Positions 7,485 to 16,540 of a stretch of 42,922 nucleotides of DNA are shown one piece after another. Under the pieces are notes generated by a model that was not told the DNA's origin, ran no database searches, and saw only the letters and a list, made by a program, of their open reading frames with translations. How positions within the stretch are numbered: the first letter of the stretch is position 1; every line of letters begins with the position of its first letter. This stretch comes from Candidatus Geothermarchaeota archaeon (GTDB lineage: Archaea > Thermoproteota > Nitrososphaeria > Geothermarchaeales > JDFR-13): assembly GCA_015523725.1 (NCBI GenBank), contig WAJV01000070.1, forward strand, positions 1 to 42,922, read 5' to 3'. Made by a program: the position numbers and the translations under genes.

Positions 7485-9218
7485 TTAATCATGACTAAAT
7501 ATTAATTCAATATATCCCTCAACATCGAAATCCTCGATAACGAAGTATCCCAACCTCTCCAACTGTACATGACTCCCAATAGATTCGTCTCTAATACCTG
7601 ACTCAACAACCCCTTTAAACGACTTATCAGGATACCGGAAAACAGCATCCAATGCGTTATTCTTTGGAACCCAATGTAGAAAAGGATATCTAGATTCCAT
7701 AGCCTTCTTAACATCATTATCAACATAGTCTAAAACATATCTAGCCCCATCCCTAGACACCTCAAAATTACCCAGGTGAATAAGCCTAACATATTTATTT
7801 TCACGAACCAATGGTTCATCAAAAATATCCAAGTAAATCTCTAACACATCATTAAATTTACGTAACTTTATAACTCTATAGCCCTTCTCAGGATAGTCCG
7901 GGTGCTTCCTTATACTTACACTATCAACCCCTAATCCATGAACCGATACCTCGAAAGGCTCACGAACACCATAATATCTATTAGATAACTTATCTATAAT
8001 TTTCCTATTCTCCGCAGCTATCAAAGACCAGTCAATAACAGCTGTCGAGGGCTTCAAACCAATCTTAATTATAATGTTTTTCAACGCCTCAGGCTCGATA
8101 CCCCTCCTCCTCAAAGCCCTGAGTGTAGCGAGCCTCAAATCATCAACGCCGCTATAAATCCCTTGCTTAATACCGTTAAGAATCTTACTTTTACTCAATA
8201 TACCTCCAGGAATAGCCAACCTACCATGATGAATAGCCACAGGCGGCTCCCACCCCATATACCTATAGATATAAAGCTGCTTCTCCTCATTAATTCTATG
8301 CTCCTCCCCACGAAATATATGGGTCACACCCATTAAATGATCATCCACAGATACTGAGAAATTATAAAGAGGCCATACAACATACTTATCCCCAACAAGG
8401 GGGTGCCTATATTTTCTAGTATCTATTATACGCAGGGCCGCCCAATCTCTTATAGATGGATTCGGATGAGTTAAATCTGTCTTAATTCTAACGACCGCCT
8501 CCCCCTCACCATATACACCGCTCAACATCTTCTCAAACTCATCCAAAGAAGTCTCGGGAGGAAGATCCCTATGAGGGCAGGCCATCCCCCTAGAAACATA
8601 TTCACTAAACTGATTCCTACTACATTTACATACATATGCATATCCACGCTTAATCAACTCTCTAGCTACATCATAATATATTTCCAGTCTCTTACTCTGA
8701 TAATATACCTCATCCGGCTTAATCCCAAGCCAATCCAAATCCTCCAAAATCATATCATAATACTCAACCCTAGGCCTCTTAGTCCTCGGGTCTGTATCCT
8801 CAAACCTCAAGATAAACTTTCCCTTATACATCCTAGCATACTCATATGAAAGAACCAAAGGCCTCAAAGAACCCAAATGAAGAACGAAGTCTGGATTAGG
8901 TGCAAACCTAGTCACAACCTTTCCATACTCAGCCTTAGGCAATGGAGGCAATCCCTTCCTCTCCGCCCTCCTAACAACAGTAGGTAATAAATCCTCATAG
9001 TCCCTAAACAACTGCCGTTGCTCCTCCAAACCCATCGAATTCACTTCATCCACGACTCCTCTTATCATAGGAATAACATCCTTGATAATCCTCCGTATAT
9101 CAGGATTAATACCCACCAACTTCTTAATAACAGCATCCATTGATGCTGATCCGCCGTGTGCCAACGCATTCTCAAGCACAATTGCATAAATCAATTTTTT
9201 AAGCTCCTCAGAAGTCAC
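7485..9218 (-). CDS. gltX: Glutamyl-tRNA synthetase (archaeal class I)
   Basis: Charges tRNA with glutamate; archaeal enzymes of this type usually also charge tRNA-Gln, which an amidotransferase then converts. The 577-residue protein has an N-terminal helical extension, then the Rossmann catalytic domain: VVTRFAPNPDFVLHLGSLRP (HIGH-like motif as HLGS), FILRFEDTDPRTKRPR, DDHLMGVTHIFRGEEH and ILSKSKI (KMSKS-like). A C-terminal beta-barrel anticodon-binding region follows, as in the GlnRS-like archaeal GluRS. The start is GTG at 9218, 16 nt after the polyprenyl synthase stop. The fourth position of HIGH is Ser, where archaeal homologues usually have His or Asn. It ends the isoprenoid operon, and its stop is followed by a 141-nt gap. 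Confidence 0.95.
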   Translation of the reverse strand: MTSEELKKLIYAIVLENALAHGGSASMDAVIKKLVGINPDIRRIIKDVIPMIRGVVDEVNSMGLEEQRQLFRDYEDLLPTVVRRAERKGLPPLPKAEYGKVVTRFAPNPDFVLHLGSLRPLVLSYEYARMYKGKFILRFEDTDPRTKRPRVEYYDMILEDLDWLGIKPDEVYYQSKRLEIYYDVARELIKRGYAYVCKCSRNQFSEYVSRGMACPHRDLPPETSLDEFEKMLSGVYGEGEAVVRIKTDLTHPNPSIRDWAALRIIDTRKYRHPLVGDKYVVWPLYNFSVSVDDHLMGVTHIFRGEEHRINEEKQLYIYRYMGWEPPVAIHHGRLAIPGGILSKSKILNGIKQGIYSGVDDLRLATLRALRRRGIEPEALKNIIIKIGLKPSTAVIDWSLIAAENRKIIDKLSNRYYGVREPFEVSVHGLGVDSVSIRKHPDYPEKGYRVIKLRKFNDVLEIYLDIFDEPLVRENKYVRLIHLGNFEVSRDGARYVLDYVDNDVKKAMESRYPFLHWVPKNNALDAVFRYPDKSFKGVVESGIRDESIGSHVQLERLGYFVIEDFDVEGYIELIFSHD

Positions 9219-9234
9219 AGACTATTAACACCCC

Positions 9235-10230
9235 TCACTTCTCCCGCTCAATAATATATTTCCCTAAATACTCGAGGTATTCCCTAGCCCTACAAGAAGG
9301 AAGAGTCCTCAATGCATCTAAAGCCTCCCTATATAATCTATTCATAAGGTTCCTAGCATCATCAAATACCTTATACTTATTAAATAAATCAACTACCATC
9401 GAGATATCCTCATCAGCCGCATCCATCCTCCCAAAAACACTATGGAAAAGGCGTTTATCAGCCGCGTCCATCCTAGACTCAGCCAACAAAACAATCAATG
9501 TACGTTTCCCATTCCTAATATCATTTCCAACCGGCTTACCCGTCACCCTAGGATCTCCAATGACCCCCAAAATATCATCAGCTATCTGGAAGGCCACTCC
9601 AATCTTCCTTCCGAAAACCCGGAGACTATCTAAATACTCAGAATCAACATTAGCTATCACACCACCAGCCAATGCAGAAGCCTCTATCAGGGCACCCGTC
9701 TTCTGATAAACCATCTCCATATAATCGTCCGAGTCATTAATATATTTACTAGGTAATACATCCATAGTCTGTCCACTACATATTAACATGGATGCCTCGG
9801 CAAACACTTTAACCAGCCTAGAGGCTACATCCTCAGAGTAATTATCCACCAATAACTTAAAAACAATGCTGAATAGATAGTCTCCAGCCACGATAGCCAA
9901 AGGCTCACCGAATAAAACATGAGTTGTTTTAACACCTCTCCTAAACTCATCTCTATCCATAATATCGTCATGAATCAATGTGAAGTTGTGAAGTAACTCG
10001 ATTGATGCTGCAGCTGGTAAACTAACATCCTCAGAGACCCCAAAGATCTCAGCCGACTTAGTCAATATAAATGGCCTCACACGCTTTCCACCGCTCAATA
10101 CAAGATGGAAAGAGGCTTTTATTAGGTCTTCAGGTCCACCCAAGTTATCCCTAAGACTACTCAAATAACTATTTAATACACCCCTAAACCTACTCATCTC
10201 ATCCATCAATTTTTCCCTATAACTGTTCAT
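9235..10230 (-). CDS. idsA: Polyprenyl diphosphate synthase (geranylgeranyl diphosphate synthase type)
   Basis: Condenses IPP with allylic diphosphates to make the isoprenoid chains of archaeal lipids. The first Asp-rich motif is seen in LIHDDIMDRDEFRRG and the second in QIADDILGVIGDPR, separated by about 130 residues as in trans-prenyltransferases; GDYLFS and GGKRVRP are also conserved. I start at the ATG at 10230 (331 residues, normal length), preceded by GGGGGTT; the upstream frame lies within fni. It overlaps the fni stop by 14 nt and precedes gltX by 16 nt. Product chain length (C15, C20 or both) cannot be settled by eye. Confidence 0.94.
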   Translation of the reverse strand: MNSYREKLMDEMSRFRGVLNSYLSSLRDNLGGPEDLIKASFHLVLSGGKRVRPFILTKSAEIFGVSEDVSLPAAASIELLHNFTLIHDDIMDRDEFRRGVKTTHVLFGEPLAIVAGDYLFSIVFKLLVDNYSEDVASRLVKVFAEASMLICSGQTMDVLPSKYINDSDDYMEMVYQKTGALIEASALAGGVIANVDSEYLDSLRVFGRKIGVAFQIADDILGVIGDPRVTGKPVGNDIRNGKRTLIVLLAESRMDAADKRLFHSVFGRMDAADEDISMVVDLFNKYKVFDDARNLMNRLYREALDALRTLPSCRAREYLEYLGKYIIEREK

Positions 10231-11296
10231 TACATAACCCCCTCTGCCTACACCACTCCAACAAATCACCAGTTATAACATAGTCCACCTTCCTTAATGA
10301 CTCGACGTCAGCCGCTCCAACCAAAAACATGGCTACCTTAACCTCATTAATAAGCTTCTCCATATAGAAATCTAGCTCATTCTTATAATATGCCCTCAGG
10401 AATGGAGCCGCAATACCAGTCAATGAAGCACCCAAAACCAACGACTTAACTATCTCAATACCAGTACGTATACCACCAGAGGCTATCACAGGAATATTCA
10501 CTGAAGAAACAACCTCGATTAAAGAAGCGGCGGTCGGTATACCCCAATTCCAAAAGGTTTTACCAACCTCAGCCATCAACCTATCACTCCTCAACAAATT
10601 CCTGTATACCTCAACTGCTGACCAACTAGTTCCACCAGACCCAGATATATTAATAGCAGATACCCCAACACTCTCCAAAGCCTTAGCTACACCCATCGAA
10701 ATACCGGCACCAGTCTCCTTAGCTATAACCGGGACATCCAGAGAATCACAGATCTTTTGTATAGAATTCAACACACTAGCGTACTTGGGTTTAGACTCAT
10801 GCTGAACAGCCTCCTGCAATGGATTTAAATGAATCGCGATAGCATCCGCCTCAATCATGGAGACAACTTCCTGAGCTATATTAACAGGGTCACTTACAAT
10901 ATCCATTCCCCCAATATTAGCAATTAAAAAACATTCAGGACAAACGTCCCTTAACACTTTATAAGTATAAATAAGCTCCTTATCTAGAAGCCCGGCCTTC
11001 TGACTCCCACAAGACACAGGAATATTATATTTTGCGGCCAACTCACCTAGGGCTCCATTAATTTTATATGCTTTCTCAGTTCCACCCGTCATGGAATCAA
11101 TTAATATAGGATAGGAAAACTTCCTACCAAGGAATAGAATTGAGGTATCAATATCATCTATATCCAACTCAGGGAGAGACATATGTATTAAATGGACGAA
11201 ATTAAACCAGTTCCCAATCCTATAATCAACATCCTTATCAACAACTATCTTTATATGCTCAAACTTCCTATCGAATATCTCTGGATCATCATACAT
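10217..11296 (-). CDS. fni: Type 2 isopentenyl-diphosphate delta-isomerase (FMN-dependent)
   Basis: Interconverts IPP and DMAPP with reduced FMN. Recognisable blocks are FEHIKIVVDKDVDYR near the N-terminus, YPILIDSMTGGTEKAYKING, AIAIHLNPLQEAVQHE, VIAKETGAGIS, INISGSGGTSWS and IPVIASGGIRTGIEIVKSL, in the order of the Idi-2 TIM barrel. The frame extends to GTG at 11308; I prefer the ATG at 11296 because GGGTG lies 9 nt upstream; ATG 11302 is possible. The length of about 359 residues is typical. It leads the fni-idsA-gltX unit. Mevalonate kinase and isopentenyl phosphate kinase genes that often sit between MEMO and fni in archaea are absent here. Confidence 0.95.
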   Translation of the reverse strand: MYDDPEIFDRKFEHIKIVVDKDVDYRIGNWFNFVHLIHMSLPELDIDDIDTSILFLGRKFSYPILIDSMTGGTEKAYKINGALGELAAKYNIPVSCGSQKAGLLDKELIYTYKVLRDVCPECFLIANIGGMDIVSDPVNIAQEVVSMIEADAIAIHLNPLQEAVQHESKPKYASVLNSIQKICDSLDVPVIAKETGAGISMGVAKALESVGVSAINISGSGGTSWSAVEVYRNLLRSDRLMAEVGKTFWNWGIPTAASLIEVVSSVNIPVIASGGIRTGIEIVKSLVLGASLTGIAAPFLRAYYKNELDFYMEKLINEVKVAMFLVGAADVESLRKVDYVITGDLLEWCRQRGLCNEQL

Positions 11297-11347
11297 TAAC
11301 ATATACACCCATAAATGAAACTGGATTAAAAATTGATTTCCATAACT

Positions 11348-11361
11348 CGATATAAAAGTTA
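11348..11361 (-). promoter_or_regulatory. TATA-like box upstream of fni
   Basis: The minus strand reads AACTTTTATATCGAG about 50-60 nt before the fni start. The 82-nt gap after the MEMO gene contains no other feature I can see. Confidence 0.45.
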
Positions 11362-11378
11362 ATAATTTCTACCCTCGA

Positions 11379-12245
11379 TTAAGACCTCTCAATCATTATA
11401 GACGCATATGCAACAACACTGGCGAAATCATTAGTTACCTCACCACTATTACCATACTTTAGAAGCTTCGCCTTATAACCACCTAACTTCCTAGCAATAT
11501 ATAGTAGTGTAGCCACCGGGCCATATCCACACATAGAGATATCCCACTTATAAACCGAGGATATAAGACCCTCAGGATCAAGTTGAAGAATTTTATCTAT
11601 AGCAATTCCATCCAATTCCTTAGCCTTACTAGCAGCTAAATAATGAGAGAAGTCTGATGATGCAATAATAAAGAATTTATCTACACCACGTCTAACAATA
11701 ACTTTATATAAAGCATCCCCCAATACCTTGACACCCTCCAATGTTTGATACATCATTACTATAGGAACTATTTTAAATGAAGTACCAGCCTTCAGATATA
11801 GATACTGCAGAAAAGGAACTTGAACCTCTAATGAATGCTCGTAAATATGAGCCGCATCATCTTTAGCTAAGAAGGGCTCCACATTGGATAAATCATCAAT
11901 AAACTCTTCGTCAATATCTACACTACCTAGCGGAGTCTCCCAACTACCACCGGGATATATCGATATAGCAGAACCCAGGCCGGTGTGGTTAGGGCCAATT
12001 AAAATAACGGTATCACGAAGACCATCCCCAGCATAATGAAAATAGCCGTGGGCCGCTATCTCACCACTATACATATATCCAGCATGCGGCGACACTATTC
12101 CCAATAACCTCTTACTACCATCAAGTATAACCTCCGGCTCGGAACCTGGGCCTCTACTACTAGAAAATAGTCTAGATATATATGATAATAGACTATCCCT
12201 AGTAGCAGGATAAAACGATCCTGCAACTGCAGGTCTCCTAATCAT
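11379..12245 (-). CDS. MEMO1 family protein
   Basis: Homologue of eukaryotic MEMO and distantly of class III extradiol dioxygenases; its function in archaea is not settled. The sequence begins IRRPAVAGSFYPA, then LLGIVSPHAGYMYSGEIAAH, VILIGPNHTGLGSAIS, IYEHSLEVQVPFLQYL and FFIIASSDFSHY: the histidines and the GPNHT and SSDFSHY blocks are diagnostic. At 288 residues it has family length. I chose the ATG at 12245, preceded by GGGGTC; the upstream frame lies partly in uS2. It follows uS2 by about 50 nt at the end of the ribosomal string, a conserved archaeal location. Confidence 0.93.
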   Translation of the reverse strand: MIRRPAVAGSFYPATRDSLLSYISRLFSSSRGPGSEPEVILDGSKRLLGIVSPHAGYMYSGEIAAHGYFHYAGDGLRDTVILIGPNHTGLGSAISIYPGGSWETPLGSVDIDEEFIDDLSNVEPFLAKDDAAHIYEHSLEVQVPFLQYLYLKAGTSFKIVPIVMMYQTLEGVKVLGDALYKVIVRRGVDKFFIIASSDFSHYLAASKAKELDGIAIDKILQLDPEGLISSVYKWDISMCGYGPVATLLYIARKLGGYKAKLLKYGNSGEVTNDFASVVAYASIMIERS

Positions 12246-12294
12246 CTTGACCCCAATAAAATATACAACAACATAAAATAAATTAAGAAGAAAT

Positions 12295-12918
12295 TTATTC
12301 CATGAAATCCTCGATAGGTACATCTATTACCTCGTCTTCCCCTAGAACACCTCTCTCACGCAAAATAAATACAGATAATATCCACATTAAAGCAGCAATT
12401 GAGGACCTCCCCTTATTATTACCGGGAATCGCCAAGTCGATAATAGTTCCATTGGAATTAGTATCTACAAAACTAACAATTGGAATCTTCATCTTATAAG
12501 CCTCATCAACAGCTTGCCTATCATAAGTATGATCTATCACAAACAGGAGAGAAATATCAACATGATTATTTAACATATAATTTGTTAACGTGCCAGGTAA
12601 AAATCTTCCATATAAAACATTATATCCAAGAATCTTGGAAGTCATCTCAAGTGCTTTAAAAGCATACTCCCTACCGGAGAATAAGAGGATCTCATTTGGA
12701 GGATACATATTCAAAAACTTAGCTGCAATCCTCAAACGCTCAATCGTCTTAGTCAAATCTATTAAATAGAATCCCCTTGGATGAGTAGCATATATAAACT
12801 CTTCACTAAACTTCGTCTTAATATTCCTCCCTAAATGAACCCTATATTTCAATAACAACTCCTTATTTATCTCTATCTTCTCCGCTGTGGCAGCTCCTGA
12901 ATCAGCCTCCTCCGCCAA
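12295..12918 (-). CDS. rps2: Ribosomal protein uS2
   Basis: Small-subunit protein. The 207-residue sequence shows RVHLGRNIKTKFSEEFIYAT, YLIDLTKTIERLRIAAKFL, FLPGTLTNYM, LLFVIDHTYDRQAVDEAYK and IPIVSFVDTNS, all standard. A short acidic N-terminal tail (AEEADSGAATAEKIEINKE) precedes the fold. The start is TTG at 12918, 5 nt after GGTGAT. It lies 69 nt after enolase, and a TATA-like box in that gap suggests an additional promoter for uS2-MEMO. Confidence 0.97.
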   Translation of the reverse strand: MAEEADSGAATAEKIEINKELLLKYRVHLGRNIKTKFSEEFIYATHPRGFYLIDLTKTIERLRIAAKFLNMYPPNEILLFSGREYAFKALEMTSKILGYNVLYGRFLPGTLTNYMLNNHVDISLLFVIDHTYDRQAVDEAYKMKIPIVSFVDTNSNGTIIDLAIPGNNKGRSSIAALMWILSVFILRERGVLGEDEVIDVPIEDFME

Positions 12919-12951
12919 CTTACATCACCATCTTACCATAAGGTATAGAAT

Positions 12952-12967
12952 ACCTATTTAAATATCT
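12952..12967 (-). promoter_or_regulatory. TATA-like box upstream of uS2
   Basis: The minus strand reads AGATATTTAAATAGG about 35-50 nt before the TTG start of uS2, so uS2 and MEMO may be transcribed separately from the uS13-enolase string. Confidence 0.5.
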
Positions 12968-12987
12968 AATATATATGCATGTTAGAG

Positions 12988-14250
12988 TCATAAATTAAAT
13001 GTAGCTGGCTTAAGGCCGCCCAACTCCTCCTCCAAGCGCATAAGCTCCATATGCTTAACTATACGTTCACCACCTACAACTCCACACTTAAATAATATAG
13101 CACCAGCGGCTATAGCTATATGAGCTAAATGAGGGAAGACGGTCTCACCACTCCTATGAGACACGACAATCTTAAGACCGCCCAAACCAGCCTCCATAAC
13201 CGCATCCAAGGTCTTGGTCAAGTCCCCAACTTGATTAGGCTTAATAATTACAGCGTTAGCAGCCTTATCCTCAATACCAAGCTTAATCCTAGACACATTA
13301 GTCACAAAAATATCATCACCAACTATCAATGACCTCCTACCCGCTTCCCGATTAATTATAGAGAAGCCCGCATAATCATTCTCTTCCACTGGATCCTCTA
13401 CATACTTTATTCCAAATTTATCTATCAACTCTAACATATAATTAATCTGCTGCTCCCTATCCAAATACCTATTCCTTCGTCGATAGAAATAGGAATTAGT
13501 TGCCTCATCATATAAAGTTGAGGCGGCTGCATCAATGCCTAAAGCCAACTTAACTCCCAGCTCCGAAGATACTTGATCGACAGCGTCGGAGACAAGTGAT
13601 AAGGCATCCTCATCAGATAAATTAGTAGTCCAAGCTCCTTCATCATTCTTACCCCCTGTGAATCCCGGATCCCTCTGGATCAATAACTTACCCACCTTCT
13701 TATGCACTTCAATCAATGCATCATATCCCTCTCTATAAGATGATATCCTACTAGGAAACACCAGTATCTCCTGTATATCAATAGATCTGCCTCGTGAATG
13801 CTTACCCCCACCTAGGACATTACCCAAGGGCAGGGGATAGCCCGAGGCCGTACCCTTAGATAACCATAGGAACATTGGTACACCATCCTCTTTAGCAGCA
13901 GCCTCTGCAAACGCCACAGAGCAACCCAGTGAGACTACAGACCCAATCCTAGAATAATTACCCGTTCCATCATATTCAGATAAATAAACATCAAATTCTT
14001 TTTGGGATTCAAATTCCCTCCCAACGACATCCTCCCTAAACTCACGGAGAATCTTCAATGCAGCCGTCAAACCACCCTCTGGATAAGGAGGGGCCTCCAA
14101 CCTCCCCCTACTGGCACCAGCTGGAGAAGCAAATCTACCAGTAGCTCCAGAATCCAGTTCTAACACTATCTCTATTGTAGGGTTCCCCCTCGACGTATAA
14201 TTAATCGTCCACTTTAAATCCTTAACCCTCAAGCCAATGCACCCACTCAC
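12988..14250 (-). CDS. eno: Enolase, divergent
   Basis: Glycolytic 2-phosphoglycerate dehydratase. Catalytic landmarks are present: TSRGNPTIEIVLELDSG, PLPLGNVLGGGKHSRG, KNDEGAWTTNLSDEDAL (catalytic Glu), LGIDAAAS (Mg-binding Asp), YVEDPVEENDY (Glu), VGDDIFVTN (Asp), IIKPNQVGDL (catalytic Lys) and VVSHRSGET (Arg/Ser). Several spots depart from the norm: TSRGNPT for DSRGNPT, DEGAWTTN for DEGGFAPN, SGETVFPHLAHIA for SGETEDTFIADLA, and FKCGVVGGER for IKTGSxSRSER. The start is GTG at 14250; a TTG at 14232 with GGGTG 7 nt upstream is an alternative that trims six residues. The location between RpoN and uS2 is the classic archaeal site of eno. Confidence 0.94.
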   Translation of the reverse strand: MSGCIGLRVKDLKWTINYTSRGNPTIEIVLELDSGATGRFASPAGASRGRLEAPPYPEGGLTAALKILREFREDVVGREFESQKEFDVYLSEYDGTGNYSRIGSVVSLGCSVAFAEAAAKEDGVPMFLWLSKGTASGYPLPLGNVLGGGKHSRGRSIDIQEILVFPSRISSYREGYDALIEVHKKVGKLLIQRDPGFTGGKNDEGAWTTNLSDEDALSLVSDAVDQVSSELGVKLALGIDAAASTLYDEATNSYFYRRRNRYLDREQQINYMLELIDKFGIKYVEDPVEENDYAGFSIINREAGRRSLIVGDDIFVTNVSRIKLGIEDKAANAVIIKPNQVGDLTKTLDAVMEAGLGGLKIVVSHRSGETVFPHLAHIAIAAGAILFKCGVVGGERIVKHMELMRLEEELGGLKPATFNL

Positions 14251-14265
14251 AATTAATTAGAAAAA

Positions 14266-14484
14266 TTATTCACTTCCCCTACCTACATCCATCCGTCTAT
14301 ATATAATAAAGTCATCAATAACATCGATGTGAGAAAGAATCATTCTTCTACAACAATACCTCTTTAACCCAAGCTTATCCAAAGCATCCTTAGGATCTAC
14401 TCCATCTTTAACCATCTCTAAAAATTTCTCATATTTATCTCCAATCAACGCCCCACATGTAAAACATCTTATCGGAATCATCAT
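14266..14484 (-). CDS. rpoN: DNA-directed RNA polymerase subunit N (Rpo10)
   Basis: Small zinc-bundle subunit that helps assemble the RpoD-RpoL platform with RpoB. Starts [19 protein letters not shown] and continues [20 protein letters not shown], giving the CxxC plus CC zinc site of the family. The 72-residue length is usual. The ATG at 14484 has GGTGGT 6 nt upstream; the open frame starts at a TTG 6 nt earlier. It lies between uS9 and enolase. Confidence 0.97.
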   Translation of the reverse strand: MMIPIRCFTCGALIGDKYEKFLEMVKDGVDPKDALDKLGLKRYCCRRMILSHIDVIDDFIIYRRMDVGRGSE

Positions 14485-14498
14485 ATTCAAACCACCAA

Positions 14499-14912
14499 CT
14501 AACGATAAGAAGTCTGTTTCCTCCTCCTAGGACCAGGACCCCCGAACTTCTTTGGCTCCGTCCTCCTAGGATCACCTGCTAACAAAGCCCTATCAAAATC
14601 AAGGAAAATCCTCCTCAATTTCTTACTCTTAGATACACCTACCAATGCCCGTGCAATAGCTATACTAGCCGCCTCAGCCTGACCCATAAAGCCTCCTCCC
14701 TTAACCCTAACATCGATATCATACTCTTTTGATATAGGATATGCTAGTAATAATGTCTGAATAATACGTAATCTCGCAACCTCAGGCTCCCAAATCTCTA
14801 TAGGCACCCCATTAATCCTAACCTTACCAGATCCCTTCCTAATCAAAGCAGTCGCAACAGCAGTCTTACGCTTGCCTGAAAAAACATAAACTTTCTCCTT
14901 TTGCTTACTCAA
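14499..14912 (-). CDS. rps9: Ribosomal protein uS9
   Basis: Small-subunit protein whose C-terminal tail reaches the P-site tRNA. Sequence includes [44 protein letters not shown] and the basic end [17 protein letters not shown], with the invariant terminal SYR. The start is a TTG: the one at 14912 is 8 nt from GGAGGTG, while the TTG at 14918 overlaps the uL13 stop but is only 2 nt from it. Part of the uS13-uS2 string. Confidence 0.97.
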   Translation of the reverse strand: MSKQKEKVYVFSGKRKTAVATALIRKGSGKVRINGVPIEIWEPEVARLRIIQTLLLAYPISKEYDIDVRVKGGGFMGQAEAASIAIARALVGVSKSKKLRRIFLDFDRALLAGDPRRTEPKKFGGPGPRRRKQTSYR

Positions 14913-14914
14913 AA

Positions 14915-15391
14915 TCAACCCACCTCCTTAATCCTCTCCTCAACTGGAATCCACCCAATAAGCCTCGATATCTCCCCCAGCTTCATATAAGGATATGGAT
15001 TAAACTTCCTCCTTTTACTGTCACCAAAAACCACGAGCTTATCATCTCCTATATTAAATGGATTCCCTCTATATACCCTCAATCTCTTATACGCCTCCTT
15101 ACCCTTAGGCTTATTCCTAGGTAACATACCCCTAACAACTCTCCTAAATATCCCCTCAGGACTCCTTGGTACAAATGGACCATGCCTCCTTGGATTAACA
15201 TTAGACCTGAGCCTAAGCCTTTTATAAAATCTATCAATTATTGATCTCCTATTAGAGCCAGTAACTATAATATCTTCAGCATATAATACAGTTACCCTCT
15301 TCCCCTCCAGCAATAGCTTAGCAATATGGGAAGCTAATCTACCCATTATCATATCCCTACCATCCACATATATAACCTCATTACTAGACAA
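14915..15391 (-). CDS. rpl13: Ribosomal protein uL13
   Basis: Large-subunit protein of 158 residues. YVDGRDMIMGRLASHIAKLL, the RRHGPFVPRSPEGIFRRVVR segment and GMLPRNKPKGKEAYKRLRVY are diagnostic of the archaeal/eukaryotic form. The start is TTG at 15391, 6 nt after GGTGA, overlapping the end of eL18 by 8 nt. Confidence 0.97.
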   Translation of the reverse strand: MSSNEVIYVDGRDMIMGRLASHIAKLLLEGKRVTVLYAEDIIVTGSNRRSIIDRFYKRLRLRSNVNPRRHGPFVPRSPEGIFRRVVRGMLPRNKPKGKEAYKRLRVYRGNPFNIGDDKLVVFGDSKRRKFNPYPYMKLGEISRLIGWIPVEERIKEVG

Positions 15392-15740
15392 TTATCTTCA
15401 CCCCACTACCCTTAGGAAACCTCTGTATCAACTCAGGAATAGTCAAGATCATACAGCCAGCCTCCCTAAGCTTAGTATATGCGGTCAAGCTAAAATCATA
15501 TGCGGCAATAGTGATTCTATGATCAATATTTCCCGCTCCAAGCACCTTACCTGGAACAACTACCACATCACCCTCACTTGAATATCTATTTATTTTAGAT
15601 AAATTAACCGATACCCTTCTCCTCTTAGGTCTATCCATCAACTCCCTCACATATCTCCATATCGGTGCATCATATTTTTTACTCGCCCTACGCAACTCAT
15701 TCAATATGTAAAAATATTCTTTATTCCTCCTTACAGACAT
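15384..15740 (-). CDS. rpl18e: Ribosomal protein eL18
   Basis: Large-subunit protein specific to archaea and eukaryotes. The sequence WRYVRELMDRPKRRRVSVNL, VVVPGKVLGAGNIDHRITIA and LIQRFPKGSGVKIIV matches over the whole 118 residues. The ATG at 15740 overlaps the RpoD stop as TGATG, with GGTGAT 6 nt upstream, indicating coupled translation. Confidence 0.96.
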   Translation of the reverse strand: MSVRRNKEYFYILNELRRASKKYDAPIWRYVRELMDRPKRRRVSVNLSKINRYSSEGDVVVVPGKVLGAGNIDHRITIAAYDFSLTAYTKLREAGCMILTIPELIQRFPKGSGVKIIV

Positions 15741-16540
15741 CAGGCCATCACCTTAAAAGCATCATATAACTCACTAAACTTTCTATAAAGCTCCTCAAAT
15801 GCAGCCTTAATAATTTCATCCACACTCAATTGACCCACGGACTCTATATAAAGCAAAGAACTCGACTCATCAATATCCACACTAATATTGTCGGGACAGG
15901 CCTTCTCACACAATTTACAGACCGTACAACTATACCTATCAACTACAACCAACTTACCCCCCTGATTAGCTAATACACCTTTTGGACAGGCATCCACACA
16001 ATCATCACACTTCTCCCCACAATTTGGATCCTTAATATCAATAACAGGTAAGCCCCTAACAACAGAGACTGTCACCGGCGACCACTTAGCATGCTCCCTT
16101 CCACGTCCAACCACAGCCTCCATTTCAAGCTCAATAGACTCGCCCTTACCCAATTTAACTATATCAATATCACCCGATAATACCTCAACATCCTTATCCC
16201 TACTAACGATATCACTCGATTTAACCGTCGTAACATCATTTTTGGATTCAATACTGAGAAGAAGTGATACCTTACCTCCATTACGCTCCAATTCCCTAAT
16301 CTTATCTAAACTTGTTCTTAAAGGTATTAATCCAAGCCTATGCGCCAACATATCATCATTCATAATCGAATCATTCTTGAAAATAATTACCTTATCAACC
16401 GCCAAAGTGGGAACCAAAGACATAACGCTTCTCCTAATAGAATTAGCTATCTTAACAGGGACATTATGCAAAACTATCTTGAGAACATCCCTACTATGCT
16501 CAATTACCTCCACATTTATATCTCTACTAAACTCACTCAT
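15740..16540 (-). CDS. rpoD: DNA-directed RNA polymerase subunit D (Rpo3) with Fe-S domain
   Basis: Alpha-like assembly subunit that pairs with RpoL. The N-terminal part ([33 protein letters not shown]) and C-terminal part ([16 protein letters not shown]) form the alpha-like dimerisation domain. Residues about 170-220 insert a ferredoxin-like domain with two full cysteine motifs, [15 protein letters not shown] and [14 protein letters not shown], enough for two 4Fe-4S clusters. Many archaea keep one or none of these sets. 266 residues; the ATG at 16540 overlaps the uS11 stop (ATGA). Confidence 0.97.
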   Translation of the reverse strand: MSEFSRDINVEVIEHSRDVLKIVLHNVPVKIANSIRRSVMSLVPTLAVDKVIIFKNDSIMNDDMLAHRLGLIPLRTSLDKIRELERNGGKVSLLLSIESKNDVTTVKSSDIVSRDKDVEVLSGDIDIVKLGKGESIELEMEAVVGRGREHAKWSPVTVSVVRGLPVIDIKDPNCGEKCDDCVDACPKGVLANQGGKLVVVDRYSCTVCKLCEKACPDNISVDIDESSSLLYIESVGQLSVDEIIKAAFEELYRKFSELYDAFKVMA

